Assembly: GCF_947488515.1 (NCBI RefSeq)
Contig: NZ_CANKZF010000001.1
Span: 1,984,001 to 2,048,000 of the forward strand
From: an uncultured Nocardioides sp.
GTDB lineage: Bacteria > Actinomycetota > Actinomycetes > Propionibacteriales > Nocardioidaceae
Direction: 5' to 3'
DNA: 64,000 nucleotides
Shown: piece after piece, positions 25,814 through 35,238 of the stretch
How positions within the stretch are numbered: the stretch's first letter is position 1
Layout of the letters: each line of letters begins with the position of its first letter
Notes under the pieces: generated by a model
The model's input: the letters and a program-made list of their open reading frames with translations, nothing else
Told to the model about the DNA's origin: nothing
The model's database searches: none
Position numbers and translations under genes: made by a program

Positions 25814-26548
25814 ATGCGCTTCCCCTCTCTCCGCCGCCCCTCCCCCTCCATGGCCGTCTCCGTGATGGCGCTCGTCGTGGCGTCCACCGGCACGTCGTAC
25901 GCGACGGGGCTGATCGGCTCCGACGACATCCGCAACAACTCGATCCAGTCCAAGGACATCAAGAACAAGACGATCCAGGGCAAGGACATCAAGAACGACA
26001 CGATCGGCGCCCGTCAGGTCAAGGACGGATCGCTCCGCTCCCGCGACTTCAAGGAGGGCCAGCTGCCCGCCGGCCCGAAGGGCGCCCAGGGCCCCGCCGG
26101 GGTCGGTCGTTGGGCGCTCGTCGACGCGACCGGCGCCATCGTGGCGCAGTCCGGCGGCTTCTCCGTGACCGCCGCCTACCCGACCCTCGCACCGGCAGGC
26201 CCCGACACCGCCGGTCTCCGTGCCAACGGCAACGTCTACATCGACGCCGGGGAGAACCTCACCAACAACGGCGTCCTGGCCGTCGTCGCCCTGCAGAACA
26301 CCGTGGACCAGAACGGCGACGGCGTCACCAACGGCCGCGCGACGGGGGCGGACGCCAACCCGGAGTTCGCCGGCGAGATCTCGGCGGCGATGTGCCAGCC
26401 CGGCGTGGTCAACTGCGCGCCCCCCGGCACCGGCAACACGAACCACCTCGTGGTCAGCCCGCGCAACAGCGACGGCACCGTCACCGCCGACGGCACCCGC
26501 AAGCGGTTCTACGTCGTCGTGACCGGGGACTCCTCCGAACGCGGCTGA
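25814..26548 (+). CDS. Secreted protein with KDIKN-type repeats and short collagen-like stretch
   Basis: 244 residues. A signal peptide (SMAVSVMALVVASTGTSYA) precedes four imperfect repeats of the form (D/G)xxIxNxxIxxxDIK: SDDIRNNSIQ, SKDIKNKTIQ, GKDIKNDTIG, ARQVKDGSLR. GPKGAQGPAGVG follows, and then a C-terminal beta-rich domain. Actinobacteria carry many such proteins; the function is unknown. ATG 25814 preferred because AAGGG precedes it and the signal peptide fits; ATG 25790 is the alternative. Confidence 0.72.
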   Translation: MRFPSLRRPSPSMAVSVMALVVASTGTSYATGLIGSDDIRNNSIQSKDIKNKTIQGKDIKNDTIGARQVKDGSLRSRDFKEGQLPAGPKGAQGPAGVGRWALVDATGAIVAQSGGFSVTAAYPTLAPAGPDTAGLRANGNVYIDAGENLTNNGVLAVVALQNTVDQNGDGVTNGRATGADANPEFAGEISAAMCQPGVVNCAPPGTGNTNHLVVSPRNSDGTVTADGTRKRFYVVVTGDSSERG

Positions 26549-26583
26549 CCCGCCCGCCCGGGCCGGCGCGGTAGACATTCCTC

Positions 26584-27297
26584 ATGCGCCTGCTCGAGCA
26601 CTGCTGGGTCCTCGCAGTCGACCTGGTGCGGGCCGCCATCGCCCGGCGGCCCCACCAGGTCTTTGCGCCTGCTCCGCTCGCAAATAGCCGCCGTGACCTC
26701 CACGCCGGGCTCGTCCAGCCCGACCGCACCACGTGCGGCTCGGCGTGCCTCGTCGTGGCGCGGATGCTGGGCGACCGCGACTACGCCCGGTGGCTGGAGA
26801 CCGGTGAAGCCGCCGGCCGCACGCGTGACCCGCGGCCGCGCCGGCGCCGCTTCGCCGACGAGGCGCTCGCCACGCACGTGCGCACCAGCCGCTGGTACGA
26901 CGCCTCCGGCGCGCTGCAGGTCGCGTGGCCGCGGTCCCTCGGCACGGCCCCGTGGGCGCTCGCCCACGAGCTCACCGTCACCGGCGCGACGTCCGCCCCG
27001 GGCACCCGCCACCGGGTGCTCGCCGTCTCGCCGCGACGCCGGGGTGAGGCGTACGACGACGTGGTGCGCGCGGTCGCGCTGGGCCACGCCGTGCCGCTCT
27101 ACGTCGGCAACCGCACACTGCCGCGCCACGTCGTCCTGGTCGTCGGCGGGGACGACGCGACCCTGACGGCGTACGACCCTGCGAGCGGGGGCCCGGTGAC
27201 GATCACCCGCGCCGCCTTCGACCGCGGCGCCCTGCGCGTCGCGGGCTGGTCGGAGCCGTGGTTCGCGGTCCTCCCGGGCGGATGTACGGCACACTGA
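26584..27297 (+). CDS. Peptidase C39-like / papain-fold cysteine protein
   Basis: 237 residues. [19 protein letters not shown] provides a Gln...Cys pair of the papain/C39 type, and [20 protein letters not shown] with PASGGPVTI supplies the His and the Asp/Asn position. No signal peptide beyond a short N-terminal hydrophobic stretch. The target is unknown. It is separated from the UGDH gene by four bases, so the two are likely cotranscribed. Confidence 0.72.
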   Translation: MRLLEHCWVLAVDLVRAAIARRPHQVFAPAPLANSRRDLHAGLVQPDRTTCGSACLVVARMLGDRDYARWLETGEAAGRTRDPRPRRRRFADEALATHVRTSRWYDASGALQVAWPRSLGTAPWALAHELTVTGATSAPGTRHRVLAVSPRRRGEAYDDVVRAVALGHAVPLYVGNRTLPRHVVLVVGGDDATLTAYDPASGGPVTITRAAFDRGALRVAGWSEPWFAVLPGGCTAH

Positions 27298-27301
27298 CCG
27301 C

Positions 27302-28474
27302 GTGACCACGAAGATCTCCGTCGCGGGCCTCGGCTACGTGGGCCTGTCCATGGCCATGCTGCTCGCCCGGCACAACACCGTCGTCGGCCTCGACCTCGAC
27401 GCCCCGCGGATCGACCGGCTGCGCCGGGGCGAGAGCCCGATCCACGACGAGGACATCTCGCGCTTCCTGGCCGAGGAGGAGCTGGACGTCACGTTCACGA
27501 CCGACGCGGAGGAGGCCCACACCGGCGCCGACTTCGTGATCATCGCGACGCCGACCAACTACGACCCGGTCACCAACTACTTCGACACCAGCTCGATCGA
27601 GGCCGTCATGCGCGACGTGCACCGCATCGAGCCCGACGCCACCATGGTCGTGAAGTCGACCGTGCCGGTGGGCTACATCGAGGACGTGCGCGAGCGGCTG
27701 GGGATCGCGGACGTGATCTTCTCCCCCGAGTTCCTGCGCGAGGGACGCGCGCTGCACGACAACCTCCACCCGGCGCGCATCGTCGTCGGTGAGGACTCCG
27801 AGCGGGCGCGCGCGTTCGCCGAGCTGCTGGTCAAGGGCGCTGACGCCGACGACGTCCCCGTGCTCTTCACCGAGCCCACCGAGGCCGAGGCGATCAAGCT
27901 CTTCGCCAACACCTACCTCGCGATGCGGGTCGCCTACTTCAACGAGCTCGACTCCTTCGCCCTGTCCCGCGGCCTCGACAGCCGCCAGATCATCGACGGC
28001 GTCGGCCTCGACCCGCGGATCGGCACCCACTACAACAACCCGTCCTTCGGCTACGGCGGCTACTGCCTGCCCAAGGACACCAAGCAGCTGCTGGCCAACT
28101 ACTCCGACGTCCCGCAGACGCTGATCTCCGCGATCGTCGACGCCAACACCACGCGCAAGGACTTCATCGCCTTCGACATCCTCGACCGCGCCCCGGAGGT
28201 CGTGGGCATCCACCGGCTGATCATGAAGGCCGGGTCGGACAACTTCCGCGAGTCGTCGGTGCAGGGGATCATGAAGCGGCTCAAGGGCAAGGGCGTCGAG
28301 GTCGTCGTCTACGAGCCCGAGCTCGACGTCGACCAGTGGTTCGGCTCCGAGGTCACCGCCGACCTCGCCGCCTTCAAGGAGCGCGCCGACGTCATCGTCG
28401 CCAACCGGATGGTCGACGAGCTCCGCGACGTGGCCGACAAGGTCTACACGCGCGACCTCTTCGGCGCCGACTGA
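27302..28474 (+). CDS. UDP-glucose 6-dehydrogenase
   Basis: 390 residues, the short form of the UDP-sugar dehydrogenase family. NAD fold [50 protein letters not shown] (Lys199) and the catalytic Cys255 in [15 protein letters not shown] are all intact. Expected reaction: UDP-glucose to UDP-glucuronate with two NAD. GTG start. It points at an operon of glycosyltransferases and a sulfotransferase, which suggests that the glucuronate feeds a surface glycan (inference). Its TGA stop is the first three bases of the repeat array. Confidence 0.9.
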   Translation: MTTKISVAGLGYVGLSMAMLLARHNTVVGLDLDAPRIDRLRRGESPIHDEDISRFLAEEELDVTFTTDAEEAHTGADFVIIATPTNYDPVTNYFDTSSIEAVMRDVHRIEPDATMVVKSTVPVGYIEDVRERLGIADVIFSPEFLREGRALHDNLHPARIVVGEDSERARAFAELLVKGADADDVPVLFTEPTEAEAIKLFANTYLAMRVAYFNELDSFALSRGLDSRQIIDGVGLDPRIGTHYNNPSFGYGGYCLPKDTKQLLANYSDVPQTLISAIVDANTTRKDFIAFDILDRAPEVVGIHRLIMKAGSDNFRESSVQGIMKRLKGKGVEVVVYEPELDVDQWFGSEVTADLAAFKERADVIVANRMVDELRDVADKVYTRDLFGAD

Positions 28475-28651
28475 CCGGGCACTTCCTCGCGACTCAGACC
28501 GCTGACCGGGCACTTCCTCGCGCACCAGACCACTGACCGGGCACTTCCTCGCGGAAGGCGGGTGCCATAGCGCGAGGAAGTGCCCGGTCGGACCGTCGTA
28601 GCGCGAGGAAGTGCCCGGTCGGACCGTCGTAGCGCGAGGAGGTGCCCGCTC
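28472..28651. repeat. 31-bp-period array: three direct then three inverted copies
   Basis: TGACCGGGCACTTCCTCGCG occurs exactly at 28472, 28503 and 28534. The reverse complement of its last 19 bases occurs at 28571 and 28602 exactly, and at 28633 with two changes. Both halves have a period of exactly 31 bases. The 11-base fillers of the direct half vary; the inverted half uses GGACCGTCGTAG. The first copy starts on the UGDH stop codon and the last ends seven bases before the glycosyltransferase stop. RNA from either side would fold into a large hairpin, so the array may act as a terminator. Confidence 0.97.
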
Positions 28652-28657
28652 GGCGGG

Positions 28658-30229
28658 TCAGCGCCGGCGGCCGAAGAGCCCGCGCCGGTGCTCCTCCTCG
28701 ACCGGGGCGACCGGGGGACCGGGCGCGTCGACCGACCGCTCGGCGGCCTTGTCGAGGGACTTGCGCAGGCGCTTCTCCGACTTGTCGGGGTCCATCGGGG
28801 GGCGGGCGCCGAGGACGAAACGCTCGACCACGCGGTCGGCGACCGGCACCCAGCCGACCGACGTCGCGGGATAGGTCTTCACGCCGAACGACTCGTCGAG
28901 CAGCGCCTCGCGGTCGTCGTCGGGACCGGCGAGGCGGTCGACGCGGGCCAGCGCGGAGGTGCGCTCGAGCCGCGCGGCCGCGCCCGAGTCGTACGACAGC
29001 ACGCGGGCGCCGTGGTGGGTGCGCTCGAGGTCGTCGAGGAGCGCCGCCACGGCAGCGGGCTGCGGGGCGAGCGAGACGTCGGGGAGCGTCAGCACGAACT
29101 CCGCGTCGGAGTGTGACGGCGCCTCCTCGACGAGGCGCACCCGCGGCTCGTGGAGGAAGGACCGGTGCACCAGGCGGGTCTCCAGCACCGGGTCCTCGAC
29201 CGGCTGGACGCGGTCGTCGTGGACGCTCGACCACGGGCCGACGACGCTCACCCGGAGGTCGGGGACGTCTCCGTCGAGCAGCGAGTCGACGAGGTGGATC
29301 GTCTCGTCGGCGAGACCGGCCTCGAGGACGACCTCGAGGTAGGGCACCTGGTAGGCGCGCCCGTGGCGGTTGCGCTTGGGGCGCATGGTCGGCACGAGGT
29401 CGGCGAGGTAGGGGTCGTTGAACCGGTTGACCTGCTCGGCGCGACGCAGCACCTGCGACCGGCCGAGGTGCCAGCTGCGTGCCTCGCGGTCGACCACGAA
29501 GACACCGCCGGCCTGGGCGAGCGAGTGGCCGAGGTGCATGTCCTCGCCGAGGCGCAGGGTGCGGTCGAAGCCGTCGGAGTCGAGGTAGAGCGCCTTGGTG
29601 ACCGAGCCGGTCATGCCGATGTGGAAGCGCTGGGCGCGCGGCCCGGCCTCGCGGAGGTCGTGGGTCTTGGCCCAGTAGTCCTCGACCCACTGGTGCGGCT
29701 CGTGCTCCTGGCCCGGGAAGAGCTCGGCCGCCTCGCCGGCGGCCACCCGGTCGCGCACGACGGCGGGGTCGACCTCCAGCAGGGAGGCCGGGTCGACGAA
29801 GAGCTTGTGTCCGCCCGGGACGGCGTAGTCCACGAGGTGGTGCCAGCGCGCGTGGGCCTCGACCTCCTCGCGGTGGGCGAGCATGTCGGCGTCGTACCAG
29901 TGCAGGACGTCACCGTCGGCCGCGAGCGCGCCGAGGTGGCACGCGTTGGCGCGTCCCCAGCCCTCCTCGACGCGGATCAGCCGCGTGTTGTCGGGGCGCA
30001 CCTCGGGCAGCTCCTGCGCCGGCGAGCTCTGGTCGTCGACGACGAGCACCTCGAGCAGGTGCGAGGGGTAGGACTGTCCGGCGAGCGCGGCGAGGACGTA
30101 GGGCAGCGTGCGCTGGTAGTTGAAGGTCGGCACGACGACCGTCACCGACAGCGTCGGCTCCCACCCACCGAGGGTCGGCGGGGTGAGCGACCCCCAGTCG
30201 TTGTGGCGCACCACCGGCTGCCGTGCCAT
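28658..30229 (-). CDS. Glycosyltransferase family 2 protein
   Basis: 523 residues. A GT-A domain occupies about 25-300: SVTVVVPTFNYQRTLPYVLA, EVLVVDDQSS, and the metal-binding HWYDADML (DxD). HIGMTGSVTKALYLDSDGFD, LRLGEDMHLGH give the acceptor-side motif. The C-terminal 200 residues are less conserved. Last gene of a leftward operon; the gap to the preceding gene is three bases. GAGGTAGG precedes the ATG. Sugar and acceptor unknown. Confidence 0.88.
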   Translation of the reverse strand: MARQPVVRHNDWGSLTPPTLGGWEPTLSVTVVVPTFNYQRTLPYVLAALAGQSYPSHLLEVLVVDDQSSPAQELPEVRPDNTRLIRVEEGWGRANACHLGALAADGDVLHWYDADMLAHREEVEAHARWHHLVDYAVPGGHKLFVDPASLLEVDPAVVRDRVAAGEAAELFPGQEHEPHQWVEDYWAKTHDLREAGPRAQRFHIGMTGSVTKALYLDSDGFDRTLRLGEDMHLGHSLAQAGGVFVVDREARSWHLGRSQVLRRAEQVNRFNDPYLADLVPTMRPKRNRHGRAYQVPYLEVVLEAGLADETIHLVDSLLDGDVPDLRVSVVGPWSSVHDDRVQPVEDPVLETRLVHRSFLHEPRVRLVEEAPSHSDAEFVLTLPDVSLAPQPAAVAALLDDLERTHHGARVLSYDSGAAARLERTSALARVDRLAGPDDDREALLDESFGVKTYPATSVGWVPVADRVVERFVLGARPPMDPDKSEKRLRKSLDKAAERSVDAPGPPVAPVEEEHRRGLFGRRR

Positions 30230-30232
30230 GAC

Positions 30233-32020
30233 CTACCTCCCCCCGTCAGGCCGGTCGAGCGGGTCGACCTCGAGCGCCAGGCTCGGCTGGAAGCCCTCCC
30301 ACTCGGAGGCCACGATGTCAGGTCGGCGGAACTCCTCGTCGTCACGCTGCCAGGTGTGTCCCGCCCCGGTGCGCCGCAGGACGTAGCCGAGGCCGTGGGT
30401 GCGGTAGATCCGGCCGCCGGACGCCTCGACCCCGGCGAGCAGCTGGGCGTCGACGAACTTCCGCACGCGGCGGAAGTCCCCGAGCGAGCGGAGCAGCCCG
30501 CGGTCGAGCAGGAGCGTGCCACCGGCGACGAAGCGGGCGAAGAGCTCCGAGGGGTGGTTGCGCCGGACGGTGAGGTCGTCGCGATCGTCGTTGGCGTGGA
30601 GGTAGACGAACTCCGACGGCATCCCGACCACGTCGGCGCCGGAGAACCGGCGGGCCATCAGCAGGTCGTGCACGGCGTCGGGTGAGTACCAGTCGTCGTC
30701 GTCGATCTTGAGCAGCACCTCGCTCGACGCGGCCCGCGCCGCGGCGGTGAGGACGTCGCCGAAGAACGTGGACTGGTCGAAGCTCAGCACCTGGTGCGGG
30801 CGGTCGCCGAGCGCGCGGCGTACGGCGTCGCGGTCGGGTTCGAAGCCGTGCGCTGCCAGCACCAGCTCGACCTCCGCGCCCCGCTGCCGGGCGACCTGCC
30901 GCAGCGCGAAGTCGAGCATCTCGGGCCGCTTCGTCGACAGCAGCGCGCTGACCGCGGGCAGCCCGACGTGCCGCACGCCGGCGCGCGAGGCGAGCGCCGA
31001 CCGCCAGGCCAGGGTGGAGTGGTGGTCGAAGGCGGCGCGACGCACGGCGAGGCTGTGCTCCTCGCGGCGCAGCGGGTCGTCGAGGTCCACCTCGGCGTCG
31101 AGCGCGGCGGCGAGCGGCGGAGCGACGTCCAGCACGCCCTCGGTGACCACCGGCACCCCGGAGATCGCCAGCGCGAGCAGGTCGGCGGTGCTCGTGTCGG
31201 CCGGCAGGCGCACGCCCTGGAAGGCGCGGGCAGCGGAGACGACGTCCTCGGTCACCGGGCCACGACCCGAACCGGCGACCAGCCGGGCGAGGTCGACGAC
31301 GGCGTGGTCCCAATCCTTGCGGAAGCCGATCGGGTTGAAGACCAGCTCGTCGACGGGCTCGGGACCGGGGTCGGTGACGACGGTCGGCGCGCGGTCGATG
31401 ACGTGGTGCTCGGCGACGTCCCCGCCGCGGCGGGCGACGACCACGTCGGGCGGCACGTCGCGCTCGGCGTCGCCGGCACCCGAGACGCCGGGCAGCAGCA
31501 CCGCCCGGGCGTCGAGACCCGGCGCGGCGGGACGACCGGCGTACGACACGACGAGGCCGCCGTGGGTGGTGTCGCCGGGGCCGGCGGCCTGGCGGGCCAT
31601 CTCCATCACGACGAGCTGCGCGCGGGCGCCGGAGGCGAAGCGGGCGACGGTGAGCACCCCGCGGTCGTCGGCCTCACGGGCGGCGAGGTGGACGAGGCGC
31701 GGCCACTCCGGGCGCGGCACCAGCACCCACGGGGTGGGCGCGTCGGTGAGCCAGCAGGCGACGGCCTTGCACTGGCCGAGGAGGGGTACGGCGCTGGCCA
31801 TCCGTCGCAGGCGGGCGCGGTCGGCGGCGACGACGAGCACCGAGCCCCAGCCCTTGCGGGGACCGTCGAGCGTGGACAGCGGCACGACGGTCGGCTCGAT
31901 GCCGGGCAGGTCCTCGATGCCCTGCAGCGCGTCGAGCGCGAGGCTGTCGGAGTCGTCGACCAGGACCAGCGTGGGGCCGGGCAGCCGGAGGTCCTGGAGG
32001 GGGTGGAGGGGATGCGTCAC
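30233..32020 (-). CDS. Large glycosyltransferase-like protein
   Basis: 595 residues. The N-terminal 330 residues are of the type seen in actinobacterial cell-surface glycan clusters and include an FNPIGFRKDWD segment. The C-terminal half is a GT2-like domain with STKRPEMLDFALRQVARQRG, KIDDDDWYSPDAVHDLL (DDD metal site) and GGTLLLDRGLLRSLGDF. The GTG at 32020 overlaps the previous stop by four bases. Probably adds sugars to the same product as its neighbours. Confidence 0.82.
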   Translation of the reverse strand: MTHPLHPLQDLRLPGPTLVLVDDSDSLALDALQGIEDLPGIEPTVVPLSTLDGPRKGWGSVLVVAADRARLRRMASAVPLLGQCKAVACWLTDAPTPWVLVPRPEWPRLVHLAAREADDRGVLTVARFASGARAQLVVMEMARQAAGPGDTTHGGLVVSYAGRPAAPGLDARAVLLPGVSGAGDAERDVPPDVVVARRGGDVAEHHVIDRAPTVVTDPGPEPVDELVFNPIGFRKDWDHAVVDLARLVAGSGRGPVTEDVVSAARAFQGVRLPADTSTADLLALAISGVPVVTEGVLDVAPPLAAALDAEVDLDDPLRREEHSLAVRRAAFDHHSTLAWRSALASRAGVRHVGLPAVSALLSTKRPEMLDFALRQVARQRGAEVELVLAAHGFEPDRDAVRRALGDRPHQVLSFDQSTFFGDVLTAAARAASSEVLLKIDDDDWYSPDAVHDLLMARRFSGADVVGMPSEFVYLHANDDRDDLTVRRNHPSELFARFVAGGTLLLDRGLLRSLGDFRRVRKFVDAQLLAGVEASGGRIYRTHGLGYVLRRTGAGHTWQRDDEEFRRPDIVASEWEGFQPSLALEVDPLDRPDGGR

Positions 32021-32982
32021 GGTCGTGCGCGCTCCTTGAGGTCTGGGCTGAGGTCTCGGTGCTTGAGAGAGGCAGGCAGCGAGTGCTGCACGAGCGGTCG
32101 TGGCTGGCGCCAGAGCCAGTCGCGGCTGACGTGGTCGATGATGTGGACGCCCTCGGGCGCGGTGACCCTGACCAGCCCGCCGAGCGCCTCGGGGTCGCCG
32201 TTGCGGATGGCCTCGTCGACCTCGAACTCCCGCAGCTTGCGGTAGAGCCGGGTGTTGGTGAAGTCGACGCCGTCGCGCCGCCAGTGGGCGTACTCGTCGG
32301 CGTCGAGCCACTTCACCTCGAGCACCAGGCCCTGCTGCAGCACGATGCGCTCGACACCCGGCGGGAACTCGCGGATCTCCCAGTCGAAGGCCTTCACGAA
32401 GGTGAACTCCGGTCCCATGGGGTAGATCCACGGCTCGAGGAACCGCAGCGACAGGTCGAGCCAGCCGGTCGACTCGTCGACGACGGTCAGCGGGTGGCGC
32501 GGCATCGCGACGATCGCGCGGGTGGACTGGAGCTGCCACGACAGGTCGCGCAGGATGCCCGTGCCCTCCGGGGTCAGCACCATGTCGCCGTCCCACTTCA
32601 TCGAGTAGGTCGTGCGGACGTGGGAGAAGCACCAGTTGTAGAAGTGGGTGAGCGAGTGGACGCTCGTCGCGGGAGTCGCGAGGTGCTCGCCGCCGGCGCG
32701 CGAGACGCGGTGGGGGTAGTCGAGGACGGTCAGCCGGTCGGCCGCGCCGCACTCCTCGGCCACCGCGCGCGCGACGTCGGCGGTGCCGTCGTCCGAGCCG
32801 TTGTCGACGACCAGCACGTGCTGGACGGCCGCGAAGATCGGCGGCAGCACCCACGGCAGGTTGCGTGCCTCGTTGCGGAGCCGGAAGACGCACGTCAGCC
32901 CGGGGACCAGCGGCTCGCCGGACGTCCAGGGCCAGGTGACGTCGTACGCCGGGTCCCCCTCGAGGGAGGCGATGTCGGGCAT
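32017..32982 (-). CDS. Glycosyltransferase family 2-like protein
   Basis: 321 residues. LTCVFRLRNEARNLPWVLPP, QHVLVVDNGSDDGTADVA and YSMKWDGDMVLTPEG are the nucleotide- and metal-binding elements of a GT-A fold. A short C-terminus (HIIDHVSRDWLW) follows. The ATG at 32982 overlaps the stop of the sulfotransferase gene by one base, so it is cotranslated. Long in-frame sequence upstream is the shadow of the sulfotransferase. Confidence 0.85.
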   Translation of the reverse strand: MPDIASLEGDPAYDVTWPWTSGEPLVPGLTCVFRLRNEARNLPWVLPPIFAAVQHVLVVDNGSDDGTADVARAVAEECGAADRLTVLDYPHRVSRAGGEHLATPATSVHSLTHFYNWCFSHVRTTYSMKWDGDMVLTPEGTGILRDLSWQLQSTRAIVAMPRHPLTVVDESTGWLDLSLRFLEPWIYPMGPEFTFVKAFDWEIREFPPGVERIVLQQGLVLEVKWLDADEYAHWRRDGVDFTNTRLYRKLREFEVDEAIRNGDPEALGGLVRVTAPEGVHIIDHVSRDWLWRQPRPLVQHSLPASLKHRDLSPDLKERARP

Positions 32983-34055
32983 CAGGCCCGGTCCTGCTGG
33001 GACGAGCGCTCCCGGCCGATCGCCTTGCGCAGCTTCTGCCGGGCCGCGGGCGGCACCATCGCGCGGACGGCGTGGGGCACGCGGTCGGCGCCGCTGCGGG
33101 TCTCGCCCGGCGCGCCGGCCTCGCGGCGGGCCTCCGCGGCGGCCGCGCGCCGCTGGGCGACGACCGTCGAGTGTGCGAACGCCTCGGCCTCGGCGTACTG
33201 CTCCGAGTAGGCGGCCCGCAGCTGGTCGCACCGCTCCTGGTGGGCCGTCGAGTCGTCCCGGGCGATCGCGTCGAGCACCTCCCAGGTCTCGTCGGCCAGC
33301 TCCCGGAGCCGCGCGGGGACGCCGATGTCGTCCCACGTCATCGTCACCCGCCGCAGCGACGGGTCGATGAAGCGGTGCACCTCGGCGATGTCGACGGCCA
33401 TCGCGGTCTTCACCGCCGCGAGGTCGAAGGCCTCGCCGAGCGCGAACACCGGCTGCGTCCAGTCCTCGAGCAGGTCGCCGTAGTGGACGAACGCCCGCTG
33501 CTGGCCGCGGGTGGCCCGCTCGGTGTGGAGCATGATGTTGACCCACGCGGCGGTGCGGGTGACGGCGCCCTGGTCGGAGCCGGCGCCCATCCGCCCGTAG
33601 TAGGTCTGCTTGGAGCCGACGACCTCGGTGACCGGGCGCAGCATCGTGACGTACGACGACGTGGCACCGCAGCGGTCGGCGGCCGCGCGCCACAGGCCGA
33701 GGAACCAGGCGGCGCGGGGGTCCTTGATGACGAGCTCGTCGCCGAGCTCGAACTGCCGCTCCAGCCATGCGGTGACGCGCTCGCGGGTGGCGTGGTCACC
33801 GCTGGTCGTGCCGGTGTCGAGCCACGCGCGCGGCCGGGCGTCGGAGACCTGGACGTTGCTGCGCGCGAGCAGCTCGGCATGCAGGTCGACCACCCAGCGC
33901 GGCTCGCCGAAACCCTTGGGGTTGGTCGCGTCGGCGACCACCTCCGGCTGGGGCACGTGCAGGCCCAGCGTGCGCAGGGTGCCGGCCATCGTGCTCGTGC
34001 CGCTGCGGCCCGAGCCGACGACGAACACGACGCGGCGGCTGGTGGGCTCGGTCAT
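32982..34055 (-). CDS. Sulfotransferase family protein
   Basis: 357 residues. The PAPS 5'-phosphosulfate loop is VVGSGRSGTSTMAG; ELVIKDPRAAWFLGLW carries the likely 3'-phosphate-binding region. The C-terminal 100 residues are Ala/Arg/Glu-rich and helical. First gene of the four-gene leftward operon with three glycosyltransferases. A sulfated glycan or glycolipid product is plausible. Short-chain dephospho or kinase-like members of this fold exist, so activity is not certain. Confidence 0.82.
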   Translation of the reverse strand: MTEPTSRRVVFVVGSGRSGTSTMAGTLRTLGLHVPQPEVVADATNPKGFGEPRWVVDLHAELLARSNVQVSDARPRAWLDTGTTSGDHATRERVTAWLERQFELGDELVIKDPRAAWFLGLWRAAADRCGATSSYVTMLRPVTEVVGSKQTYYGRMGAGSDQGAVTRTAAWVNIMLHTERATRGQQRAFVHYGDLLEDWTQPVFALGEAFDLAAVKTAMAVDIAEVHRFIDPSLRRVTMTWDDIGVPARLRELADETWEVLDAIARDDSTAHQERCDQLRAAYSEQYAEAEAFAHSTVVAQRRAAAAEARREAGAPGETRSGADRVPHAVRAMVPPAARQKLRKAIGRERSSQQDRA

Positions 34056-34087
34056 GATCGGAGCCTATCGGGGGCGCCGGGCACCGT

Positions 34088-34492
34088 TCAGTGCTCGGGG
34101 GTGGCCCGCTCCTGCTGGGCCCGCGCGGCGGCGTCGGCCTCCTGGAACGCGTCGTCGTGCTGGAGCTCCTCGCGCAGCGCGGTCAGGCTCGCGCCCAGGT
34201 GGGTCCGGGCGGCCTCCGCCGCCGGGTCGTCGTCGGCGCCGGAGGCGATGTCGCGCCACGACGTCTCGCCGGCGTCGACCCGGCGCTGCAGGCGCTGCTG
34301 GTCGGGACCGAGCTCGCCGCGCCGGGCCTGCGCCTGCAGGTCGTGGATGCGGCGGGCCGACTCGGCGCGGAACTTGTCGCGCTCGGCGCCGAGGTGGGCC
34401 GCGAGCTGGCGCAGCGACGCGGTGGCCTCGTTGGCCTGGCGACGCGAGTCCTGGAGGGCGGCCTGGAGGCCGGGGTCGTCGGAGAGGGCCAT
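34088..34492 (-). CDS. Coiled-coil protein of the ESX-type module
   Basis: 134 residues, almost wholly helical and charged (LQAALQDSRRQANEATASLR, then RARRGELGPDQQRLQRRVDA-type heptads). No signal peptide or membrane segment. Not recognised by family. It overlaps the stop of the WXG-like gene by one base and is the last gene of the module, so it may be a partner or chaperone of the preceding two proteins. Confidence 0.7.
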   Translation of the reverse strand: MALSDDPGLQAALQDSRRQANEATASLRQLAAHLGAERDKFRAESARRIHDLQAQARRGELGPDQQRLQRRVDAGETSWRDIASGADDDPAAEAARTHLGASLTALREELQHDDAFQEADAAARAQQERATPEH

Positions 34493-35238
34493 CAGAATCC
34501 TTGCTGGGCGGAGTCGTCGGTGCGGTTGCCCGCGCTGGCGTGCTGGGCGGTGCTGATCGAGGTCAGGACCGCGTTGGCGCCGCCGAGGCCGGCGTTGACG
34601 TAGCGCAGCACCTTGAGCAGGGCCTGCGCTGCCTGGGTGAGCTTCTCGATGGCGCGTAGGCCGTCGTGGATCAGCTCGATGATGCGGCGGGCCTTGCCGG
34701 GTGCGCTGACGCCCGCCTTCAGCCAGCCGATGGGACCGGCGAGCCCGGAGATGATGAGCTCCTGGATGACGCCGTCGATGAAGTCGATGGCGATGACCAG
34801 CACGTCGAGGGTGGCCTTGCCGACCTCGATGACGTGCCCGAGCTGCTCGGCGATGTAGCCCGACGCCTCCTGCTGGTCGGCGTGCATCTGGCCGACATCG
34901 GCCATCCGCGAGGCCGCGGCGCTGCCGGCCGGGCCTTGCCACACGGCGGGCAGCTGCTGGCCGAGCGAGGTGTAGTTCTGGCCCACGCCCGCGCAGGCGT
35001 TGCCGACGTTGCCCCACGCGAGCTGCATGGACGACACGGCGTTGAAGTCGCCGGCCACCGGCTTGAAGAGCGCCTCGAGGAGGCTCCAGCCGGTGATCTT
35101 GTCGACGATGCCGTCGATCGCCGGGATGATCAGGCCGCACTCGCCCTTCTTGTCCTCGATGTACTGGCCCTGGGTGCCCGGGGGCGTGCCGCCGGCCACC
35201 GCCGACACCGGGTTGACGTGCTCGGTGATGGTCGTCAT
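34492..35238 (-). CDS. WXG100/LXG-like type VII secretion substrate candidate
   Basis: 248 residues. Helix-turn-helix signature LPAVWQGPAGSAAASRMADVG resembles the WxG turn of ESX proteins; long amphipathic helices follow, with hydrophobic LDVLVIAIDFIDGVIQELII. Two cysteines are at ECGLI and NACAG. ATG 35238 overlaps the upstream stop by four bases. Known context: ESX substrates are secreted as helical pairs. No toxin domain is apparent at the C-terminus. Confidence 0.65.
   Translation of the reverse strand: MTTITEHVNPVSAVAGGTPPGTQGQYIEDKKGECGLIIPAIDGIVDKITGWSLLEALFKPVAGDFNAVSSMQLAWGNVGNACAGVGQNYTSLGQQLPAVWQGPAGSAAASRMADVGQMHADQQEASGYIAEQLGHVIEVGKATLDVLVIAIDFIDGVIQELIISGLAGPIGWLKAGVSAPGKARRIIELIHDGLRAIEKLTQAAQALLKVLRYVNAGLGGANAVLTSISTAQHASAGNRTDDSAQQGF

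Noticed and set aside
28472..28651. CRISPR array
   Set aside because: Copies are regularly spaced but the interspaces are only about 11 bases, half of the copies are inverted, and no cas gene is in the window.
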